Assembly (NCBI RefSeq): GCF_006968745.1
Contig: NZ_CP030118.1
Coordinates: forward strand, 1,190,654 to 1,254,653
DNA from: Brasilonema sennae CENA114
Lineage (GTDB): Bacteria; Cyanobacteriota; Cyanobacteriia; Cyanobacteriales; Nostocaceae
DNA: 64,000 bases
Direction: 5' to 3'
Notes under the pieces: generated by a model
Told to the model about the DNA's origin: nothing
Databases searched by the model: none
The model's input: the letters and a program-made list of their open reading frames with translations, nothing else
Shown: in pieces, positions 57,746-64,000 of the stretch
Layout: each line of letters starts with the position of its first letter
How positions within the stretch are numbered: the first letter of the stretch is position 1
Position numbers and translations under genes: made by a program

Positions 57746-58108
57746 ATAACAATCCTAAATATTCCTGTAAATTTTCTATGATTTAACTGTTTATAAAAGC
57801 GAGTACTAATTATGTTTCTTCGCACAAAGGTCATTCGTGACGGGTGACCGGAGAAATCCGTGTGTCCTCTTCAATCATTGAAAGAATATAGCAGGGAACG
57901 CTTAACGCTTAACAGACTTTCAAGTCTCTTGGTGACCATGTTTTCTCATTAGTTCGTGCCCTAATCTACCTGGCGACTGCTATATATTGACAATAAAACC
58001 ACAAACACACACAAATGTATACCAGATAAATTATCTGTGATTATGTGCGTACATCTGCGTGCATCTGCAGTTCCAAAAACATTGCCATCAACAGGGAAAA
58101 AAGTGGGG
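57746..58108. other. Intergenic region with a MITE candidate and repeats
   Basis: 363 bp with no gene. It contains the small TATAGCAG-ended element at 57887-57984 and the AATAAAACCACA repeat also seen at 56203. Confidence 0.5.
57887..57984. mobile_element. Possible 98-bp MITE related to IS630 copy 1
   Basis: The ends are TATAGCAG and CTGCTATA. On the minus strand the right end reads TATAGCAGTCGCCAGGTAGA, then TTAGG, very like the terminal repeats of the IS630 element at 7988-8947. The short non-coding interior suggests a deletion derivative mobilised in trans. Confidence 0.5.
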
Positions 58109-59920
58109 TTACTGCTGATCCAAACGCAGTACTGCCATAAAAGCTTCCTGCGGAACATCCACCGTACCCACAGATTTCATCCGCTTTTTACCTTTGGCTT
58201 GCTTCTGCAAGAGTTTCTTCTTCCGGCTAATGTCACCACCGTAGCATTTAGCAAGCACGTCTTTGCGCAATGCCGGAATATGTTCACTAGCGATAACTTT
58301 ACTGCCAATCGATGCTTGAATTGGGACTTTGAATTGATGGCGAGGAATCAATTCTTTAAGTTTTTCTGCCATTGAGCGCCCAACGTTGTATGCTTTATCT
58401 CTGTGGACAATCATCGCCAAAGAATCCACAGGATCGCCATTAATTAAAATATCGAGCTTGACGAGGGGATTTTCCCGGTAGCCAATCAGGTGATATTCCA
58501 TGCTGGCATATCCCCGAGAACGCGACTTCATTTGATCAAAGAAGTCTGTAACAACTTCTGCCAAGGGCAACTCGTAAGTGAGTGTAGTACGTCCTTGGGT
58601 GAGATACTTCATATCTTTGAAGATACCACGTCGATTTTGCGCCAACTCCATCAAAGTGCCGACGTAACCTTCTGGTGTAATCATATCCACTTGGACGTAG
58701 GGTTCTTCGATTTTTTCCCGTTCGTTGGGAGAGGGTAGGTGACTGGGGTTGTCGATGTACACCTCTTCACCCTTGAGAGTGTGCACCTTGTAAACCACAG
58801 AAGGAGCTGTAATTATTAAGTCGAGGTTATACTCTCGCTCTAGGCGTTCTTGGACAATTTCCATATGCAACAAGCCTAAGAAGCCACAGCGGAAACCAAA
58901 ACCCATCGCGCTAGAAGTTTCTGGTTCAAAGTGCAGTGCTGCATCGTTGAGTCTTAGCTTATCCAAAGCTTCGCGTAAGTCTTCAAATTGATCAGCATCA
59001 ATGGGGAACATTCCACAGAAGACCATTGGATTAGCTTCTGTATAACCAGGTAATGGTTCAGCAGCTTTAGCGTTAGATAATGTTATTGTATCTCCCACCC
59101 GTGCATCAGCCACAGCTTTGATTGCAGCAGCTAAATAACCGACTTCTCCAGCGTGGAGTTCTTCAACCTGCTTTTGGGTGGGAGAAAGCACTCCTAACTC
59201 ATCAATTTCGTATTCCTTGTCAGAAGCCAACAGATAAACGCGATCGCCCTTCTTCACTGTGCCATCCATCACCCGGAAATAAACTATCACTCCCCGGTAA
59301 CTGTCGTAATAGCTATCAAAAATCAATGCGCGTAGGCGATCGCTCACCGTATTTCGTGGCGGTGGTATCCGCTCAACAACTGCCTCTAAAATATCACCAA
59401 CACCAATTCCCTCTTTGGCAGAGGCAAGAATTGCATTACTACAATCTAAACCGATAATTTCTTCAATTTCCCCGATGACTCGGTTTGGTTCTGCTCCTGG
59501 TAAGTCGATTTTGTTTAAAACCGGGATAATTTCCAAGTTATGCTCTAAGGCTAAGTAAACATTTGCCAGGGTTTGAGCTTCCACTCCCTGGGAAGCATCC
59601 ACTACCAACAGCGCACCTTCGCAAGCAGCAAGACTGCGAGATACTTCATACGAAAAATCTACATGTCCAGGAGTATCAATTAAATTAAGTACATACTCCT
59701 GACCATCCTTTGCCTTGTAATTCATTCGGGCAGCTTGCAGCTTAATTGTAATGCCGCGCTCCCGTTCCAAATCCATGTTGTCGAGAAACTGTTCTTTCAT
59801 CTCCCGCTGATCTACAGTGCCTGTCACTTGCAGCAAGCGGTCTGCTAGGGTAGATTTTCCGTGATCAATGTGAGCTATAATACAAAAATTCCGAATACGA
59901 GCTGCAGGTACATCAGTCAT
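58109..59920 (-). CDS. lepA: Elongation factor 4 (LepA)
   Basis: 603 residues, full length. Translational GTPase that back-translocates or remodels ribosomes under stress. G1 is [17 protein letters not shown]2 RERGITIK, G3 DTPGHVDF and G4 NKIDLP. The LepA-specific C-terminal domain ends [20 protein letters not shown], then [18 protein letters not shown]. Housekeeping gene on the minus strand. Confidence 0.97.
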   Translation of the reverse strand: MTDVPAARIRNFCIIAHIDHGKSTLADRLLQVTGTVDQREMKEQFLDNMDLERERGITIKLQAARMNYKAKDGQEYVLNLIDTPGHVDFSYEVSRSLAACEGALLVVDASQGVEAQTLANVYLALEHNLEIIPVLNKIDLPGAEPNRVIGEIEEIIGLDCSNAILASAKEGIGVGDILEAVVERIPPPRNTVSDRLRALIFDSYYDSYRGVIVYFRVMDGTVKKGDRVYLLASDKEYEIDELGVLSPTQKQVEELHAGEVGYLAAAIKAVADARVGDTITLSNAKAAEPLPGYTEANPMVFCGMFPIDADQFEDLREALDKLRLNDAALHFEPETSSAMGFGFRCGFLGLLHMEIVQERLEREYNLDLIITAPSVVYKVHTLKGEEVYIDNPSHLPSPNEREKIEEPYVQVDMITPEGYVGTLMELAQNRRGIFKDMKYLTQGRTTLTYELPLAEVVTDFFDQMKSRSRGYASMEYHLIGYRENPLVKLDILINGDPVDSLAMIVHRDKAYNVGRSMAEKLKELIPRHQFKVPIQASIGSKVIASEHIPALRKDVLAKCYGGDISRKKKLLQKQAKGKKRMKSVGTVDVPQEAFMAVLRLDQQ

Positions 59921-60502
59921 ATAGTTCTTTGGTTTATCAGCAACAAAGGATAAAACAGCAATATACTTAACGTATTTTAATGCTTTATTGGCTCAGACGG
60001 TGATATGAGAAGATGAGGAGATGGGAACAAAGGAAGCGCTTGGGTTAGATTTGGATTGCAGGGGAGCCAGTACTTGATGAGGATCTCCCTCACGCTTGTT
60101 CTGGCGTGAGAACAAATTTTGACTCTTGACCAACAACCAATTACCAAGGATTAAGGACTTAGGACTATTGACTAATGAGTACTGACAAATGAATATTAAC
60201 TTGTAGACTTTTTAATGAAGATATAAAGGTCTATGCATAGCTTATCGTATTTATCAGTTAGGGGCGTACAATAAACAACAAGAAGTACAAAATACGGACT
60301 TCATGAGCAACGGCTACCCGCAATCCCCCCACGTCTCGCGGCGGGGGTGTCCTCTTCCCCCTAAAAAGAGGTGCAAAAGCCGCCCTGCTGCTCAAATTCA
60401 AGCCCAACGTCTTCCGGCAGAGGTGCTTGACAGGTGCCCTACTGATGTGAAGAAAGTGACTTTACCAAGCCTTGGAAAAACAAGTTCAGAGTATATCATC
60501 CT
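59921..60502. other. Repeat-rich intergenic region
   Basis: 582 bp. GGAGCCAGTACTTGATGAGG at 60064-60083 repeats the sequence at 26406, followed by an inverted motif TCACGC-CTGGCGTGAG. The segment 60330-60380 (CTCGCGGCGGGGGTGTCC) is GC-rich repeat DNA. An open frame across it ends where the RHH gene begins but looks repeat-derived. Confidence 0.5.
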
Positions 60503-60739
60503 ATGAATATGAAAGAGAAAACTACCGATGCGGAACAAAGACTTGCCGATAAGGTAGAGATTGCTATTCGCCTCGACTCCGACTTGCTAGAACAAATTCA
60601 GCATCTCACCAATGATCCAAGCAAAGTCATTGAGGTGGCGATCCGTCAGTGGTTGAAGGGTGAAAGCCCAAGAGACGATGAACTGACGCGTACACCTGTG
60701 CGTAAACCTTTACCAGCTCGGGGAGAGTGGAACGATTAA
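60503..60739 (+). CDS. Ribbon-helix-helix-like small protein
   Basis: 78 residues. VEIAIRLDSDLLEQIQHLTN, then DPSKVIEVAIRQWLKGES, fits a ribbon-helix-helix (CopG/MetJ-type) DNA-binding fold: a beta strand and two helices. Such proteins are often antitoxins, but no toxin gene follows; the next gene is a kinase 330 bp away. The ATG at 60509 is an alternative start. The C-terminal Pro/Arg tail (TPVRKPLPARGEW) is disordered. Confidence 0.65.
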   Translation: MNMKEKTTDAEQRLADKVEIAIRLDSDLLEQIQHLTNDPSKVIEVAIRQWLKGESPRDDELTRTPVRKPLPARGEWND

Positions 60740-61067
60740 ATTCACAAAAAGCTCAAAAATGTAAAAAGTAAGACACATATGGAGGATGAAAAAATGTAAA
60801 ATTTTGATGCTAGATATTAAGCCGGAGATCAGGCGGCGATTGGACTCGTAACAACAGACGCGGGCATGCGTATGGCAGTGAAATATTAAAGAAACACGAT
60901 TTATCTAAATTCTTGCTATACAAGGATTTGAAAATGTGTTTTCTGGCACAACAATTCATTAATCGCCGCGAAGCGTGTGCTAAAGCGATCAAAATTTCTT
61001 CCCAACTAAGCCAGCGAATCGTAAAGCTTATTTAATGGGTTGGCTTCTATGTTATCCAACTCGGGTC
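60740..61067. other. Intergenic region before the histidine kinase
   Basis: 328 bp without a recognised gene, RNA or repeat. It probably contains the kinase promoter. Confidence 0.4.
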
Positions 61068-62825
61068 ATGAGTATTACTGCTAACTCCCAAAGGTCGAAC
61101 ATATTGTCAGAAAATCTAGAAGATATTACCAGTAACACTAATGGCTCATGGGCAAATTTAGGAGCCGAGTTGGTGTACACGCAAGATAGTACAGGACGCT
61201 ATCTAAGTTTCTGGTGGCAACACAGCGAATGCCTAGGGTTAAATCCTGTGCAAATTCTTGAAGCTAAAAGCGGGAAAGAATGTGCCTTCACCCCAGTCGA
61301 GCAGGCTGTGTATGTGGAAAAATTGCAGCAAATATTGACAACTTTGATACCCCAGAGGTATAAGTGCTGGTTTAGCTACGGTCAGCAGTTGTTTGAGTTG
61401 GAGTTGGTGATGAGTCCAATAATGCCCTCATTGGCAAGCACTCCGACAACAGTTTTAGTCATGGGACGACTGCTGCAAACAGCACTCAGCAAAGAAGAAA
61501 AAAACTTGACATCTCCAATACCTGTACACTTAGATTCAGCCACACGTTCACGGCGTCACCATAAACTCATAAACCAAATTACCAGAAATATTCGGCGGAC
61601 ATTGGATCTGGATATTATTTGGCAACAAACGGTGGATAGTTTGGGGAAAGCGCTGCAATTGGAACGCTGCATCATTTGTCCCTACCAGTCCTCTAGCACG
61701 AAAGTGCAGGTGATAGCAGAGTATCGCCAGCCATCTTTAAGTTCTATGCTTGGCTTGGAAATAGATATAGCTTCTGAGCCGAGCTTTGCTGACGCATTGG
61801 CAACTCTACAACCGATTTTGGCAAAAAACCCACAACATCTTGAGTTTGACCAGCAGAAAATGTTAGTGGTTGCGACTTCCCATCAAGACGAACCTAATGG
61901 ATTGATTGCTATTACTTTAGGCACAAAATACTGTACAGTCAGCCCAGAAGAACTTGAAATAGCAAAAGATGTGGCAGATCAACTAGGAACAGCGATCGCC
62001 CACGCAATTTTATACAAAGAACTAGAAAACGCGCGTCAACAAGCCGAACAAGCCACTCGCCGCATCAGAGAATTTCTCGCCAATGTCACCCATGAACTGA
62101 GAACACCACTTAACGGTATTATCGGATTTTTGAAGTTGATTTTGGAAGGCATGGCTGATGATCCAGAAGAACAAAGACAATTTCTAGAAGAAGCTCATAA
62201 ATCATCACTGTATCTGCTTGATATTATCAATGACATCTTAGACATTGCCAGAATTGAAGCAGACAGAATGGAACTGGAATTGCAATCAGTCAAATTAGAT
62301 GAGTTATTCAGTGATGTAGAAGGTTTTATGCGACCTCAAGCAGAGGGGAGAAATCTCAGCGTTCAAATTAATATGCCTCCTACCTCTGATGAAGTTATCG
62401 TCTACGGTGATTACCAACGTCTCAAGCAAGTGATGCTAAATCTGGTTAGTAATGCGATCAAATTCACTCATGAAGGCGGTATCACTGTTACAACCGATGT
62501 CGTTCGCAAAAAAGTCACATTTCAAGACCAACAATTTCCTGGTATGGTGAGAGTGCGGGTGGCAGACACTGGTATTGGTGTCTCTCTTGACAAACAGGAG
62601 AAACTGTTTCAATTATTTAGTCAGGTAGATAGTTCTCGTACTCGCCAGTACGGTGGTACAGGTTTGGGGCTAGCAATATCCCAAAAGCTCGTAGAGGCGA
62701 TGGGAGGTCAGGTTAATTTTTATAGTTTGGGCGAAGGGTTAGGATCAACAGTAACATTCACTGTTCCGCTTTATCAACAACCAGTTATGGTTTTGTCCCC
62801 AGATAGTGATTCCCAAGAGTTGTAG
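61068..62825 (+). CDS. Soluble PAS/GAF hybrid histidine kinase
   Basis: About 585 residues from the ATG at 61068 (MSITANSQRSNILSENLEDI); an upstream in-frame ATG at 61035 is less likely. No membrane segment. An N-terminal PAS-like domain (LVYTQDSTGRYLSFWWQHSE) is followed by a GAF domain (IWQQTVDSLGKALQLERCII), a coiled linker, HisKA with the phosphoacceptor His in FLANVTHELRTPLNGIIGFL, and HATPase_c with NLVSNAIKFT, VADTGIGV and YGGTGLGLAIS. A cytoplasmic two-component kinase; no response regulator is adjacent. Ligand unknown. Confidence 0.9.
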   Translation: MSITANSQRSNILSENLEDITSNTNGSWANLGAELVYTQDSTGRYLSFWWQHSECLGLNPVQILEAKSGKECAFTPVEQAVYVEKLQQILTTLIPQRYKCWFSYGQQLFELELVMSPIMPSLASTPTTVLVMGRLLQTALSKEEKNLTSPIPVHLDSATRSRRHHKLINQITRNIRRTLDLDIIWQQTVDSLGKALQLERCIICPYQSSSTKVQVIAEYRQPSLSSMLGLEIDIASEPSFADALATLQPILAKNPQHLEFDQQKMLVVATSHQDEPNGLIAITLGTKYCTVSPEELEIAKDVADQLGTAIAHAILYKELENARQQAEQATRRIREFLANVTHELRTPLNGIIGFLKLILEGMADDPEEQRQFLEEAHKSSLYLLDIINDILDIARIEADRMELELQSVKLDELFSDVEGFMRPQAEGRNLSVQINMPPTSDEVIVYGDYQRLKQVMLNLVSNAIKFTHEGGITVTTDVVRKKVTFQDQQFPGMVRVRVADTGIGVSLDKQEKLFQLFSQVDSSRTRQYGGTGLGLAISQKLVEAMGGQVNFYSLGEGLGSTVTFTVPLYQQPVMVLSPDSDSQEL

Positions 62826-62939
62826 GAAACGCTTAACAGTGAACAGTGAACAGTGATAACTGGTAACTGATGAGTGATAACTGATTTTACTGTGCTCAGT
62901 GAATTAAACTGGAGGAGTAGGTGAAGTCAAAATGGTTTT
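62826..62939. repeat. Short tandem repeats (AACAGTG/ATAACTG)
   Basis: GCTTAACAGTGAACAGTGAA and several GTGATAACTG-type units fill most of the gap between the kinase and DUF3386 genes; same families as at 2630 and 63612. Confidence 0.7.
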
Positions 62940-63590
62940 ATGACACATCCAACAACAGCCCGTCAGATATTCCAAACCGCTTACGAAAGTCGTTACACTT
63001 GGGATGAAAACTTTCCTGGCTACAGTGCAGATGTGCAACTCGTTCAACCAGATGAAGTTCACACAGGTAAGATTCGGATCAACCGGGATTTAAGCGTAGA
63101 AGTTACGGGTGTTGCAGATGAGCAAGTACAAGAAGGGATTTCTACCCAATTGCGAGATACAGTCACCCATCGTAAACGTACAAGTTTTGAGCAGTCTCAT
63201 GGAAAGCACGAGTTTTGCCTGGGTGAACAAGACTCCGATGGTGCAATAGAAATTTTGGTAAATGGCGACTGTATGGGTTCAAATTATAAAGTCCGGGGCA
63301 ATGAGATTTGTCAGGTTAGTCGCATCCTGGGTCGTATGGCTTTTATTATTAATACTCACGAAAATTTCGATACAGGTTCTGGTTACCTTGGAACTCGCTA
63401 TGATGCGGTTTTTCGTAACTTGAAAACAAATGAAATCACCAGCATTCTCAAATTTGAAGATTCTTATGAGAAGATAGACGATTACTATGTGATGACTAAG
63501 CAGGTTGTGCAAGAGGATAAAGATGGCGCTAGCACAACAACTGAGTTTGCTTATTTCAATATTAAGCTACTAGAAGCAGCGATTGTTTAG
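62940..63590 (+). CDS. DUF3386-family protein
   Basis: 216 residues. It matches the cyanobacterial DUF3386 family: ARQIFQTAYESRYTWDENFP, then GYSADVQLVQPDEVHTGKIR and a C-terminal FEDSYEKIDDYYVMTKQVVQ. Beta-rich, with no signal peptide or membrane helix. Function unknown. It probably forms a unit of its own, 114 bp after the kinase gene. Confidence 0.88.
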   Translation: MTHPTTARQIFQTAYESRYTWDENFPGYSADVQLVQPDEVHTGKIRINRDLSVEVTGVADEQVQEGISTQLRDTVTHRKRTSFEQSHGKHEFCLGEQDSDGAIEILVNGDCMGSNYKVRGNEICQVSRILGRMAFIINTHENFDTGSGYLGTRYDAVFRNLKTNEITSILKFEDSYEKIDDYYVMTKQVVQEDKDGASTTTEFAYFNIKLLEAAIV

Positions 63591-63852
63591 CTAGCTCATA
63601 CCCGAAAAGCTTTAACAGTTATCAGTTATCAGTTACCAGTTATCAGGGGGGTCAAGAAATCGCTTCCTCTGTTCACTGTTCACTGAATAAAAAATGCCCC
63701 AGAGAATTCTCTAGGGCTTAACCAGGGTGCATCTACCAATACACTCTACTAGAAGGAGGGGTTCTATCCGGAAAGATACTGAGGAAATGCCAAAAATTTT
63801 TTTGGATGAGTTGCTGTATGTTGCGATATGCACGAATCTACTAACGAAGTGA
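63591..63852. other. Intergenic repeats and a hairpin
   Basis: Tandem AACAGTTATCAGTTATCAGT repeats (63612-63645) and CTGTTCACTGTTCACTG (63677-63693) are followed by a hairpin GCCCCAGAGAATTCTCTAGG, then GC (63695-63716), possibly a terminator for DUF3386. No cobalamin riboswitch is recognisable before cobM. Confidence 0.5.
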
Positions 63853-64000
63853 ATGACAAAAAGTAATTATATATCTCTAGAATCTGGTGTGTACATCGTC
63901 GGTGCAGGTCCTGGAGACCCAGAGTTATTGACTCTTAAGGCGCAAAAACTCCTAAAACTTGCCGATGTTGTTTTATTTGCTGATTCTTTAGTACCTCAAG
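63853..64000 (+). CDS. cobM: Precorrin-4 C11-methyltransferase, 5' end
   Basis: Only the first 49 residues are in the window. [20 protein letters not shown], then [17 protein letters not shown], is the SAM-binding start of CobM/CbiF, a tetrapyrrole methyltransferase of cobalamin synthesis that methylates C11 of precorrin-4. The gene runs off the right edge. Assignment to CobM and not another cobalamin methylase rests on [14 protein letters not shown] and ADSLVP. Confidence 0.82.
   Translation, partial: MTKSNYISLESGVYIVGAGPGDPELLTLKAQKLLKLADVVLFADSLVPQ

Noticed and set aside
60303..60506. 67-codon frame before the RHH gene
   Set aside because: Encoded by GC-rich repeat DNA with biased Pro/Arg/Ser content and no domain.
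63591..63852. Cobalamin riboswitch before cobM
   Set aside because: No B12-box-like sequence or suitable fold could be seen; only repeats and one hairpin.

Overview
The window is from a filamentous, probably heterocyst-forming cyanobacterium. The grounds are frequent GCGATCGC (HIP1) octamers, intergenic short tandem repeats of the Nostocales type, a ModBC fusion, a DevBCA exporter, cyanobacteria-restricted families (DUF1822, DUF928, DUF3386) and a heavy load of insertion sequences. The closest fit I can infer is the Scytonema/Brasilonema/Tolypothrix group.

Layout. 0.1-4.7 kb: a TIR-EAD1 gene broken by a stop, then a probable zinc-deficiency block (COG0523-like GTPase, two metallophosphoesterase-fold proteins with altered metal ligands, and a HemB lacking the zinc cysteines), with similar Zur-box-like palindromes before the GTPase and before hemB. 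5.0-7.7 kb: a small exported protein and molybdate genes. 8.0-9.6 kb: IS debris. 9.6-31 kb, all on the minus strand: a DevBCA exporter joined to a large specialised-metabolism cluster that combines five tetrapyrrole steps (hemA, a Zn-type hemB, hemC, hemE, two hemF plus a hemF remnant) with dTDP-sugar genes (rfbA, rfbB, FdtA-like isomerase, DegT aminotransferase), a macrolide-type glycosyltransferase and the remnant of a second one, a P450, a CKX-like FAD oxidase, an FkbM methyltransferase and an ATC-hydrolase-like protein. This matches my memory of the putative tolyporphin (glycosylated dioxobacteriochlorin) cluster.

31-33 kb: MITE-like repeats and an ORF-less group II intron. 33-49 kb: a sigma-like factor, DUF1822, CHAT-CHASE2 and DUF928 run on the plus strand towards two minus-strand TPS exoproteins and a TPR-CHAT protease-like protein; the CHAT/TPS pair has been duplicated and one CHAT copy has decayed. 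48.8-56.2 kb: an IS-rich zone with two IS630 types, an ISAzo13-like element carrying Zur/Fur-like palindromes at its ends, and an IS4-like element; adjacent convergent MAPEG and GNAT genes are each split by a different IS. 56-64 kb: ordinary genes (MATE, lepA, an RHH protein, a soluble histidine kinase, DUF3386 and the start of cobM).

How the genes work together: in the tetrapyrrole cluster the hem enzymes would supply coproporphyrinogen-type macrocycle, the oxidase, P450, HemF2 and ATC-hydrolase-like protein would tailor it, the sugar genes and glycosyltransferase would decorate it, and DevBCA could export it. hemD and hemL are absent and must come from elsewhere in the genome. All functional statements are read from sequence and family memory; no database search was possible.
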